DNA of 64,000 nucleotides. Source: a bacterium (GTDB taxonomy: Bacteria; Electryoneota; RPQS01). The notes below the pieces were generated by a model. It did not search any database. It worked only from the letters and a program-made list of their open reading frames with translations, and was not told where the DNA came from. The translations under genes and the position numbers were made by a program. Below, one piece after another: positions 38,903-46,417 of this stretch; the stretch's first letter is position 1, and each line of letters begins with the position of its first letter. The stretch lies in the NCBI GenBank assembly GCA_016703065.1, contig JADJCU010000001.1, positions 124,001 through 188,000 of the forward strand, written 5' to 3'.

Positions 38903-40384
38903 TTAGCGATTACCGGACTTCGTTGCGTCGGCCTCGGCTTCCGACTGCATACGCGACAGGAAGTGCCGCACCTTCTCCATCGCCTCCTTGCGCGGATGGT
39001 TCTTCACCAGAGCGCCGGCCATCCGCACGGGATCGCCGAAGAAGAAGAACTCATAGAGCGCTTGCCGCGTGCCGAACGCCGACACCGACGCATCCCACGC
39101 GAGACGGAAGAGCGGAATCCGTTCGTACGCATCCACTCGCGCGCCCTGATAGTATTGCTTAATCTCTTCTTTAAGAGGTCCATTCAGATCGGCGTGCGTG
39201 GGCATCGCGACCAGTCCGCTCGCGCCGAGCTGCTGAATAATCTGCACGAGCTTGGGATAGGTCTTGGGGAAAAGATTGCGCGCGGCATCCAGCGGATCCC
39301 AAGCCGGACGCATCACGCCGTACTCGTCAATATGGCAATCGGCCTCAGCGGCGCGCAGGAAGGCTTTCATCGTTTCGTGCGCGACCCAGAGGTCGGAAAG
39401 TTTTTCATGCACGTGCTGGAACTGCTCGATACCGATGGAATCGACAAGCAGCGACGCGAGACCGAGCAGGAACTCGCTCTTGGCGATGTTCTTGCAAATT
39501 ACCTGATGCGACATGTGCACGACGGCGCCCGACGCGGCGTAGGCGCGATTGCAGACGTCGACGTTCTTATAGAGCAGCACCTTCTCCCACGGGACGAACA
39601 CGTCTTCGAAGATGACGACCGCGTCCTGCTCTTCGAAGCGCGCTCCGAGCGGATGATCGTAGCCGTTCGGATTGTAGCTAACCGTTTCACGGCATTGGAA
39701 TTTGAGGCCCGGCGTATTTGCCGGGATGCAGAAGCCGAAGGCATACGGCGCGTCTTCAGGATTGCTCGTCAAAAGCGTCGACGGGAAGACCATGATTTCG
39801 TCGGAAACGGGCGCGGTCGCCAACATGCGCGCACCCCGAATCACAAAACCGTCGGCGCGTTCTTCTTTGATACGCGCACCCATGTACGGGTCTTTTTGCG
39901 CCGCGACGGACACCGAGCGATTGGCCTGCGGATTGATCAGCGTATGTGTCATGCACAGGTCGCCGCGTGACAGCCTGCGATAGAGCGACTTCGCATTCTC
40001 ACCGAAGCGCTGATCCTGCGCGGCCCGATAGCGCCAGCCGCCTGCGTAGGATGCCATGGCGCGATTCAGGTAGTCCGGCGAACGGCCCATCATGCCGCAC
40101 GTGAACTCCGCGTTCTTGAGCATGCACTTCGACAGCAGCCGAATGTCTTCCGCCGTCTTCGGAATGTGATAACTCCGCGCAATCGGCTCGCCCGTTTCGT
40201 CGTCCTTGACCAGCATGAAGTCCGGATGCTGCCATTGCAAATCGTAGAGATCGGCGAGGCTCTGCGCGTGCCCCTTAAATTCAGGATGCGTCGTGAAGTC
40301 GCGGATGCGTTCGCCGCGATGGTAGATTTCGGGAGGGTTGTTCTTGAGCTGCTGAAGAAAATCCGCGCCTTTGCGAGCAGGCAT
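38903..40384 (-). CDS. hpaB: 4-hydroxyphenylacetate 3-monooxygenase, oxygenase component
   Basis: 493 residues of the HpaB family (acyl-CoA dehydrogenase-like fold), which uses reduced flavin and oxygen to hydroxylate 4-hydroxyphenylacetate to homoprotocatechuate. Family landmarks include YHIPKTAEDIRLL, GDLCMTHTLINPQANRS, the flavin-binding ARMLATAPVSDEIM and FEDVFVPWEKVLLY, and a C-terminal half of helices (HVHEKLSDLWVAHETMKAF). The ATG has GGAG 9 bases upstream. It is followed directly by hpaC. Confidence 0.94.
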   Translation of the reverse strand: MPARKGADFLQQLKNNPPEIYHRGERIRDFTTHPEFKGHAQSLADLYDLQWQHPDFMLVKDDETGEPIARSYHIPKTAEDIRLLSKCMLKNAEFTCGMMGRSPDYLNRAMASYAGGWRYRAAQDQRFGENAKSLYRRLSRGDLCMTHTLINPQANRSVSVAAQKDPYMGARIKEERADGFVIRGARMLATAPVSDEIMVFPSTLLTSNPEDAPYAFGFCIPANTPGLKFQCRETVSYNPNGYDHPLGARFEEQDAVVIFEDVFVPWEKVLLYKNVDVCNRAYAASGAVVHMSHQVICKNIAKSEFLLGLASLLVDSIGIEQFQHVHEKLSDLWVAHETMKAFLRAAEADCHIDEYGVMRPAWDPLDAARNLFPKTYPKLVQIIQQLGASGLVAMPTHADLNGPLKEEIKQYYQGARVDAYERIPLFRLAWDASVSAFGTRQALYEFFFFGDPVRMAGALVKNHPRKEAMEKVRHFLSRMQSEAEADATKSGNR

Positions 40385-40430
40385 GTGGTGTGCTCCGGGT
40401 ATCGTGAATCAGCTTAGTTGCAATAGTGAG

Positions 40431-41075
40431 TCAGCGGACGGGGCCTCCGCCCCAGTATTTCCGCTGCAGAAACTTGTTGGTCGGGTAGGAGCCAATGATC
40501 GTCGGCTTTAGATTCGTGCGCGTGGTTGTGTGATAACGATAGGCCTCCGGGTTGTAGTCGTGCGGCCACGCCCAGTACGGAGCATAGCTGCCGGGTCTGC
40601 CATCGTTGTAGTAGCGCGAGCCACAGGTGGATCCGTAGGCGCCTTTGTACGTCACGGGGCCGTTGTAGTACGTGCCATAATTCGTGAAGTACGGTCCCGC
40701 GCGCAGTTGTTCTTCGCCGCCGCGCATGTAGAGCTGCTTTGCGTCGTCGGGGTTGGCCACTTTCTCGTAGTTCAATCCGACGACGAGGTCCGGCAGCGCG
40801 TCATAGTCTGTGTCGAGCGGCCAGATTGCCTTCACCCTCTTGTAGTAGACGGTGCTGCCCATCGTCTCAAAGCCGCGAAATCCGAACGGCTTCAGCGCCG
40901 ATGTATCGGTGAACTGCGCGACGTAGACCTGTCCGACGACGTACTTGACGCCGTTAATCTCGATACCTTTGTATCGATCCGGCGGTCGCAAGAGCGCGCG
41001 CCGGGCATGAGCCGCGGAAGATATCGCGAGTAGAATCAAGAATAGAGCCGCCAGATGTACGATGTTGCGATGCAT
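40431..41075 (-). CDS. Small secreted protein of unknown function
   Basis: 214 residues from the ATG at 41075, preceded by AAAGGAGACACAAG. Signal peptide MHRNIVHLAALFLILLAISS. The mature part is basic and rich in Tyr, Gly and Pro towards the end (GAYGSTCGSRYYNDGRPG, APYWAWPHDYNPEAY). There is no family I recognise. It is transcribed in the same direction as hpaB, 46 bases upstream of it, and follows the toxin-antitoxin genes. Whether it belongs to the catabolic operon is unclear. Confidence 0.65.
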   Translation of the reverse strand: MHRNIVHLAALFLILLAISSAAHARRALLRPPDRYKGIEINGVKYVVGQVYVAQFTDTSALKPFGFRGFETMGSTVYYKRVKAIWPLDTDYDALPDLVVGLNYEKVANPDDAKQLYMRGGEEQLRAGPYFTNYGTYYNGPVTYKGAYGSTCGSRYYNDGRPGSYAPYWAWPHDYNPEAYRYHTTTRTNLKPTIIGSYPTNKFLQRKYWGGGPVR

Positions 41076-41204
41076 CTTGTGTCTCCTTTGGCTGGGGGTA
41101 TATCTCAGCAAGTTATGCTTGACAATTTAGTCAACTGCGCAGTCTGGTCGCGGGCACGCCTCTACAATCATCCGCCGGGATATCGGGAATTGGGGGGCGT
41201 GGGA

Positions 41205-41531
41205 TCAGGCATCTTCCAAGTTCTTCAGCAATTGCGGAACCTCTTCGCGGATGATGCGCCAAATGCGGGAAAGGTCAAGCTCAGAGTAGTCGTGCACAAC
41301 TCTGTTTCTGAGCGAGACGATTTTGCCCCATTTGACATGCCGGTAGCGATCCAGAAACTCCTCAGAGAGGTTGTTAGCGGCTTCGCCGATTTTGCCGAAT
41401 TGACGATAAACGATGTCTTGCACATCCTCGTCGCCTTCGAACTGTCGAAGCGTCATTCTGTTCGTCTTCGCCAGAATACGATTGCAAGCGTCACGAATAT
41501 CGAGCACGAGGCTCGCGTCATCACGCTCCAT
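41205..41531 (-). CDS. hepT: HepT-like toxin (DUF86)
   Basis: 108 residues, all-helical HEPN fold. The HEPN ribonuclease motif R-X4-H-X-Y is present as Arg75, His80 and Tyr82 (RNRVVHDY). HepT is the toxin of the type VII HepT/MntA system, in which the nucleotidyltransferase partner AMPylates the toxin on the motif tyrosine. The start overlaps the end of mntA by 11 bases, so the pair is coupled. It is the last gene of a four-gene toxin-antitoxin operon. Confidence 0.9.
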   Translation of the reverse strand: MERDDASLVLDIRDACNRILAKTNRMTLRQFEGDEDVQDIVYRQFGKIGEAANNLSEEFLDRYRHVKWGKIVSLRNRVVHDYSELDLSRIWRIIREEVPQLLKNLEDA

Positions 41532-41835
41532 AAATTGTATGCGATGAATTCAGAATTCGAGACGCGCGCAGTTGATTGCGGCTCTTGCGCACAGCGGAAC
41601 GTTCCGCGATGTCGACTTTGCGGCACAGAAGCGCACCAAGCTCCTCTTCCATATCCATGACGTCAAATGTGCTCCACGGTGCATCCGGTAGAAAGGTCAC
41701 CAACACGTCCACGTCGCTGCCGGGGCCGAAGTCATCGCGGAGGACGGAGCCATAGAGCGAGAACTCCGTGATCTTCCACTTCTGGCAGAAGGCCGCGATT
41801 TCGGGCATGGGAATGGGGATGCGGGGAGTGAGCAC
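41521..41835 (-). CDS. mntA: MntA-like antitoxin nucleotidyltransferase
   Basis: 104 residues of minimal nucleotidyltransferase. The GS-X10-D-X-D signature is intact (Gly29-Ser30 ... Asp41-Val-Asp43 in LYGSVLRDDFGPGSDVDV). The start is GTG at 41835, 4 bases after the hicA stop; an ATG at codon 10 (MPEIAAFCQ) is an alternative. It partners HepT. The first 67 bases of its coding region occur again at 42338-42404, upstream of hicB, with two differences. Confidence 0.88.
   Translation of the reverse strand: MLTPRIPIPMPEIAAFCQKWKITEFSLYGSVLRDDFGPGSDVDVLVTFLPDAPWSTFDVMDMEEELGALLCRKVDIAERSAVRKSRNQLRASRILNSSHTIYGA
41764..41830 (-). repeat. 67-base direct repeat, copy inside mntA
   Basis: This stretch encodes the N-terminus of MntA and is 65/67 identical to 42338-42404 in the same orientation. 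Confidence 0.9.
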
Positions 41836-41839
41836 TTTG

Positions 41840-42079
41840 TTAAAGTTCGTTAGTGAGTTTCTCTATCGGGCTGCCTGTGTGTTCTGAAACTGCTTGTAAG
41901 ATACCGCGCAATGTTCCGGTTTTAATCACTTGATGCTCGGGCATGGCGATTGTTCGTCCGGGCGGTCCCGAGTGCTTCATGATAATGTGACTTCCGGATT
42001 GCCTGTCGCGGACGAATCCCAGAGACTCCATCAGTTTGATGAGCTTCGCGGGCCGGACATCTGACGGAATACGCACCAT
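41840..42079 (-). CDS. hicA: HicA-family mRNA interferase toxin
   Basis: 79 residues with a dsRBD-like fold. The conserved segments are AKLIKLMESLGFVRDRQSGS followed by HIIMKHSG, with the catalytic His in GSHIIM, and IKTGTLRGILQ. It should cleave mRNA unless bound by HicB. The ATG begins one base after the hicB stop (TAAGATG). The antitoxin comes first here, the less common order. Confidence 0.92.
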   Translation of the reverse strand: MVRIPSDVRPAKLIKLMESLGFVRDRQSGSHIIMKHSGPPGRTIAMPEHQVIKTGTLRGILQAVSEHTGSPIEKLTNEL

Positions 42080-42080
42080 C

Positions 42081-42329
42081 TTATGCTGACGCGCGAATCG
42101 AGTGCAACGGAATCACCTCTTCCTTCGTTGTCATCAACATAAGGCGCACGACTTTGGGGCGGGTTTCCGGATTGTCGAAATACAATTCAACGGCATCTTT
42201 CACCATCGCCTTCAAGTCTTCCCAGTCTTCACCCTGCGTGAAGATGTCCGCCCCCAACGCACGCGCCCAATAGCCGCCCTCTTCCGCTTCGCGGACTTCG
42301 AAGATTATTTCGGATGAATCATTGTTCAT
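42081..42329 (-). CDS. hicB: HicB-family antitoxin (short form)
   Basis: 82 residues from the ATG at 42329, preceded by GGAGGAAATGAA. It has the partial RNase H-like HicB fold (FEVREAEEGGYWARALGADI then FTQGEDWEDLKAMVKDAVEL, with YFDNPETRPKVVRL), but no clear DNA-binding C-terminal domain, so autoregulation may differ from the classical HicB. Its start overlaps a truncated mntA frame by ATGA, and its ribosome site is built from mntA codons. Confidence 0.88.
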   Translation of the reverse strand: MNNDSSEIIFEVREAEEGGYWARALGADIFTQGEDWEDLKAMVKDAVELYFDNPETRPKVVRLMLMTTKEEVIPLHSIRASA

Positions 42330-42412
42330 TTCATTTCCTCCGTGATCTTCCACTTCTGGCAGAAGACCGCGATTTCGGGCATGGGAATGGGAATGCGGGG
42401 AGTGGATGGCAT
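42326..42412 (-). pseudogene. Truncated mntA remnant (28 codons)
   Basis: Starting at the ATG at 42412 this reads MPSTPRIPIPMPEIAVFCQK and then WKITEEMK before TGA. It matches the MntA N-terminus up to KITE, after which the hicB leader takes over. The stop overlaps the hicB start as ATGA. It is probably the stub of a second mntA left by a recombination that joined it to hicBA. Confidence 0.8.
42338..42404 (-). repeat. 67-base direct repeat, copy upstream of hicB
   Basis: 65/67 identical to 41764-41830. The two copies flank hicB and hicA, so recombination between them could delete or excise the hicBA pair. Confidence 0.9.
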
Positions 42413-42726
42413 GGTTATCAGTTGTCGTTTGCTCTTTCTATTGACAGGAAGAATCGTTTTGTTAGCCCGGTAATTTCCGACTTAACTGAAATGACAACAA
42501 TCTCGCGATTTAGTTTTGGAAACAAGACTTAGAGCCCAGATGCCTTATCTCTGACGCGACAGATTCTTTTAGAATGTTTGGAACCGAGATTGTAGCTAAC
42601 ACGAGACTCAAGATCAGGTTCTTTCCTCACGGCGCTGGTAAGCGAGATAATGAACTTATCCAAACTACGATACAATTCTGCCTACTTGCCTCGGAGTGTC
42701 TTCTTTTCGTATGGTCCACTCATGTT
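42413..42726. other. AT-rich spacer between hpaE and the toxin-antitoxin operon
   Basis: 314 bases, clearly lower in GC than the flanking genes. It should hold the promoter of the hicB-hicA-mntA-hepT operon. No convincing promoter pair or terminator for hpaE was picked out. Confidence 0.4.
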
Positions 42727-44199
42727 CTATCCCCCCAACCTCGGGACGTGCGCGGGCTTTAGCGGCAGATGCACGCTTTTGGCTTCCATGAAGAATTCTT
42801 TGAAGGAGAGTTCGCCGCCTTCTCTGCCGATGCCGGACCATTTTGAGCCGCCGAAGGGCAGACGCAAGTCGCGGACGTTTTGCGCGTTGATCCAGACCAT
42901 GCCGCATTCGAGCGAGGCGGCGACACGGTGCGCGCGCTCAATGTCGTTGGTCCAGACATAACCCGCGAGGCCGTACTTGATGTCGTTGGCTTGGCGAATC
43001 GCGTCGTGCTCATCCTTAAACTTCATCACGGTCAGCACCGGGCCGAAGACTTCTTCCTGCGCAATGCGCATATTGTTCGTCGCGTTGGTGATCAGCGTCG
43101 GCAAGAAGTAATTGCCCTTAGCGTAGTCCGCCGGACGATCACCGCCGACCAGGATCGTCGCGCCGTCTTCGCGCGCTACGTCCATGTAGTGACGAACGCG
43201 TGCCCAATGCTCGTGATGAATCAGCGGGCCGACTTCAGTGCTCATGTCGTTCGGATCGCCGACCTTGATGTTCTTCACGCGCTCGGCCAGACGCTTCACG
43301 AATTCGTCGTGGATGCTCTCCTGCAAGAACAATCTTGAGGCGGCGGTGCAGCGCTCGCCGTTCAGCGAATAGACTTGCCACAACGCGCCGTCAATCGCGC
43401 GCTCCATGTCCACATCCGCGAAGACTATGTTCGGAGACTTGCCGCCGAGTTCCATCGAATAGCGCTTCAGCGTATCGGCGCCGTTCTTGATGATGATCTG
43501 CCCGGTCGTGGTTTCGCCGGTGAAAGAAATCAGATTGACCATCGGATGCGCCACGAGCGGCGCACCGGCGGACTCTCCGTAGCCATGCACGCAGTTGAAC
43601 ACACCGGGCGGGAGATCGGCCTCTTGCATGATCTTGCACAACTGCGAGGCGGAGAGCGGCGACCACTCGGCGGGCTTCAGCACGACTGTGCAGCCGCTCG
43701 CGAGCGCGGGCGCGACTTTCCATGTTTCGAGCATGAAGGGCGTATTCCACGGCGTAATCAAGCCCGCGACGCCGACGGGACGATAGATGACGTAGTTCAG
43801 CCACTCGTCGTTGACGGTGTAGGCATCGCCGCGCAACGCCTCAAGCTGATCGGCGAAGAAGTAGAAGTTGTCGGCCGCGCGGGGGATCGCACCTTTGGTG
43901 ATCTGCGCCCGGGGAATGCCCGTGTCTTCAATCTCCAACTCGGCGACCGTGTTCGCGTGTTTCAAAATCAGATCGCCGATCGTGCGGATCTTCTTCGCGC
44001 GGTCTTTGACTTTCATCTTTGACCACACGCCGCTATCGAAGGCGTTGCGCGCGGCGCGAGCGGCGTGATCAATATCGACGGGCTGGCCTGAAGCGCAATG
44101 GCCGATGACCGTGTTAGTCAGCGGCGTGAGAATCTCAAACGTCTCGCCGCTGTGCGACGGGACGAACGTGCTGTTTATGTAATGTTGGACGTTGTGCAT
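42727..44199 (-). CDS. hpaE: 5-carboxymethyl-2-hydroxymuconate semialdehyde dehydrogenase
   Basis: 490 residues of the aldehyde dehydrogenase superfamily. Catalytic Cys284 (NGERCTAASR), general base Glu250 (SMELGGKSPN), Asn152 (ITPWNTPF) and the nucleotide-binding segment VVLKPAEWSP are present. The family call follows from the hpaBCD neighbours and the overall HpaE-like sequence. It oxidises the HpaD product to 5-carboxymethyl-2-hydroxymuconate with NAD. It lies upstream of the toxin-antitoxin cassette and downstream of the FAA-hydrolase gene. Confidence 0.9.
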   Translation of the reverse strand: MHNVQHYINSTFVPSHSGETFEILTPLTNTVIGHCASGQPVDIDHAARAARNAFDSGVWSKMKVKDRAKKIRTIGDLILKHANTVAELEIEDTGIPRAQITKGAIPRAADNFYFFADQLEALRGDAYTVNDEWLNYVIYRPVGVAGLITPWNTPFMLETWKVAPALASGCTVVLKPAEWSPLSASQLCKIMQEADLPPGVFNCVHGYGESAGAPLVAHPMVNLISFTGETTTGQIIIKNGADTLKRYSMELGGKSPNIVFADVDMERAIDGALWQVYSLNGERCTAASRLFLQESIHDEFVKRLAERVKNIKVGDPNDMSTEVGPLIHHEHWARVRHYMDVAREDGATILVGGDRPADYAKGNYFLPTLITNATNNMRIAQEEVFGPVLTVMKFKDEHDAIRQANDIKYGLAGYVWTNDIERAHRVAASLECGMVWINAQNVRDLRLPFGGSKWSGIGREGGELSFKEFFMEAKSVHLPLKPAHVPRLGG

Positions 44200-44250
44200 T
44201 TAGTTGGTCAGAAGTCGGATACAAAGGGCTTTGCGCGCGGCATCAGTGCA

Positions 44251-44274
44251 GGGCGGCACGTCTGCCACCCCTAC
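44251..44274 (-). repeat. Dispersed 24-base repeat, copy 2
   Basis: On the minus strand this reads GTAGGGGTGGCAGACGTGCC followed by GCCC. It lies just after the stop of the hydrolase gene (44279), in the spacer before hpaE, and matches 30452-30475 at 22 of 24 positions. Confidence 0.5.
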
Positions 44275-44278
44275 AGAG

Positions 44279-45049
44279 TCATTTCTTCAGAATCGGCGAG
44301 AGTGGCTGTGTTCCCTGCACGACCGTGTTCTCCAGCGCGCCGATGCCCTGGATTTCGAGGCGCATGACGTCGCCGGGATAGACGTGCGAGAGGCCTGCCG
44401 GAGTTCCCGTCCAAATCTGGTCGCCCTCCTCAAGTGTCATGATCATCGAGCAGTACTCGATCATCTCCTCGAGCGAATAGATCAAGTCCTTCGTGGTGCC
44501 GTGCTGACGCAGGTCGTTGTTTACGTAGGTTTTCAACTCGACTTCATGCGGCAACCCGAATTCGTCCGCAGTGACGATCCACGGACCGACGGGACCAAAC
44601 GTATCCCAGCCCTTGCCGATGAGCGGCGGACGAAAGTATGGGCCGATGTGATCGCGAATGGTGACGTCATTGCCAATCGTGTAGCCCTGAACATAGTCCA
44701 AGGCATCTTTCGCTTTCACGTGGCGGCAGGTGCGGCCTATAATCGCCACGAGCTCCACTTCGTAGTGCATGTAGTCGCTCTTGGGCGGCATCAGCACGTT
44801 GGCCTTATGGCCGACCAGGGAGGTTTGCGGCTTCAAGAAGATTGCCGGAAGTTCGGGTTTGGCGAGATTCAGCTCCTTGGCATGATCGGCAAAGTTCAAG
44901 GCGATGCCAATTACCTTGCCGGGCCAATTCGGCGGCAGCCAGACAACGGAATCAGGTTGGTATTCGGTACCGTCTTTGGACTTGAGGACACCGTTTTCGA
45001 CGGTGCCTTGATGGAGTTGGCCGTTCGCGGCCCAGCGGGCGAGTTTCAA
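44279..45049 (-). CDS. Fumarylacetoacetate-hydrolase family protein (HpaG-like)
   Basis: 256 residues from a TTG at 45049. The frame continues upstream to a GTG at 45142, but the extra residues do not look like family sequence, whereas MKLARWAANGQLHQG matches the usual beginning. Metal-binding acids lie in HYEVELVAIIG and in TIGNDVTIRD; LKPQTSLVGH, GKGWDTFGPVGPW and WTGTPAG are typical. In hpa clusters this family decarboxylates and isomerises 5-carboxy-2-oxohept-3-enedioate. The symbol is withheld because HpaG relatives differ in activity. It lies between the DapA-like gene and hpaE. Confidence 0.88.
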   Translation of the reverse strand: MKLARWAANGQLHQGTVENGVLKSKDGTEYQPDSVVWLPPNWPGKVIGIALNFADHAKELNLAKPELPAIFLKPQTSLVGHKANVLMPPKSDYMHYEVELVAIIGRTCRHVKAKDALDYVQGYTIGNDVTIRDHIGPYFRPPLIGKGWDTFGPVGPWIVTADEFGLPHEVELKTYVNNDLRQHGTTKDLIYSLEEMIEYCSMIMTLEEGDQIWTGTPAGLSHVYPGDVMRLEIQGIGALENTVVQGTQPLSPILKK

Positions 45050-45215
45050 AGGAAAAAGTGCGTGGTGAGAGGTACGAGATATGAAATCAGAAATAAGCCG
45101 AGGGCGGGCAGGATCGTGCTCTGGAGGGGATAAACACTTCACCCACCCGCCCCAGCACCAGCGTGGACGCTGGACCCGGTGCCGCTATCGCGCAGCGCCA
45201 GGGCGTCCAATTCGA

Positions 45216-46103
45216 TTACAGAAGACCGTATTTTTGCATTACTGCGCGCAGACGCTCCTGATTGGTCGCGCTCATTTCGCACAGCGGCAATCGCACTTCA
45301 AACTGAATCTTGCCCATCCAGCTCAGTCCGGTTTTGATGGGCACGGGATTGATCTCGTAGAAGATCGCATCGTTTAACGGCAGCATGTGGTAATGCAGCT
45401 CGCGGGCCTCTTCCCACTTGCCCGTTTGCACGAGATTGTAGACATTCGCCGTTTCGCGCGGCAACAAGTTCGCGGTCGCACTGAGAAAGCCCGCGCCGCC
45501 AATTGCCAGAATCGGAAAACAGAGCAGCTCGATTCCTGAGTAGACCAGAAAGTCCCGGCCCATGCGATGCAGCAGGCGGTTGATGTGCTCGAAATCCTTG
45601 TTGGACTCCTTTACACCGACTACGTTCGGGCATTTCTCAACCACGCGTGCGACCGTTTCCGGTTCAATATTCACCGCCGTGCGGCCCGGGATGTTGTAGA
45701 GAATCACCGGAATGCCGACTTGGGACGCGATGCCCGTAAAATAGCGAAAGAGACCTTCTTGGGACGGTCGATTGTAATAAGGGGCGATCAAGAGCAGCGC
45801 ATCCGCGCCGAGCCGTTCCGCGTTCTTCGAATAGAGTACACCTTCTGCGAAATTATTGCTGCCCGTTCCCGGCACGAACGGCACGCGGCCCGCGATGGCC
45901 TCCTTGGCCAATTGATGGATGCGCATGCGTTCATCCTGAGTCAACGAGCTCGGTTCGCCGGTCGTTCCCGTCACAGAAATCCCGTGCGCGCCATTCTCGA
46001 TCTGCCAAGTGATCAGCTTCTGCAGCGCGGCGTCATCGACACGACCTTCGCGAAAGGGCGTGGGCACGGGGACAATCGATCCACGGAGTGGGGAGACCTT
46101 CAT
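45216..46103 (-). CDS. DapA-family (NAL) class I aldolase
   Basis: 295 residues from the ATG at 46103, the usual DapA length; a longer frame begins at 46172. Schiff-base Lys165 (VVGVKESN), Tyr136 and Arg141 (LYNIPGRTA) and the TTGE motif (47-50) are present, so the aldolase is catalytically complete. It could be 4-hydroxy-tetrahydrodipicolinate synthase, but its position at the head of the hpa genes suggests a catabolic aldolase, perhaps replacing HpaI for the C7 dioate. This is inference. No strong ribosome site is visible before 46103. Confidence 0.85.
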   Translation of the reverse strand: MKVSPLRGSIVPVPTPFREGRVDDAALQKLITWQIENGAHGISVTGTTGEPSSLTQDERMRIHQLAKEAIAGRVPFVPGTGSNNFAEGVLYSKNAERLGADALLLIAPYYNRPSQEGLFRYFTGIASQVGIPVILYNIPGRTAVNIEPETVARVVEKCPNVVGVKESNKDFEHINRLLHRMGRDFLVYSGIELLCFPILAIGGAGFLSATANLLPRETANVYNLVQTGKWEEARELHYHMLPLNDAIFYEINPVPIKTGLSWMGKIQFEVRLPLCEMSATNQERLRAVMQKYGLL

Positions 46104-46352
46104 TGCGGGTGGGTTAAGTTCCAAGTAGGCGACGGGAGTGACAGAGTAGTCCAGAATACGCTTCCTACCCATAAATCTACAAACAAATCCCTATAATTGA
46201 AAGGCTTAGTGCTCAACGCACCCAATCACCTATTCTATGCCAATTTTAATCTAAATAGGTATTTGCTTCGTCTTTGCCGGGAGTCCTCGCGCTTAGTCCG
46301 GATTCGGGAGGCAGTCAATTGCGCGGTTGTATCCCTCGTGACACAAAACAGC

Positions 46353-46378
46353 ACCGGGCAGCCTTTCGACTGCCCGGT
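46353..46378 (-). terminator. Rho-independent terminator
   Basis: ACCGGGCAG pairs with CTGCCCGGT; the minus-strand tail contains TGTTTTGTG. It lies after the gene whose stop is at 46418. Confidence 0.8.
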
Positions 46379-46417
46379 CCGCAGAGTGCGTCATGCACCT
46401 TGAAATCTTTGGCCAGC

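Noticed and set aside
38882..39970. Long plus-strand frame (362 codons) opposite hpaB
   Set aside because: It is antisense to a clearly conserved gene, has low-complexity His/Arg-rich composition and no ribosome site.
41205..42412. Integron or CRISPR array because of repeats around the small genes
   Set aside because: There are only two copies of one 67-base repeat and it encodes the MntA N-terminus; no integrase, attC-like sites, spacers or cas genes are present.
44204..45133. Plus-strand frame of 309 codons opposite the HpaG-like gene
   Set aside because: Antisense shadow of a gene with visible metal-binding motifs.
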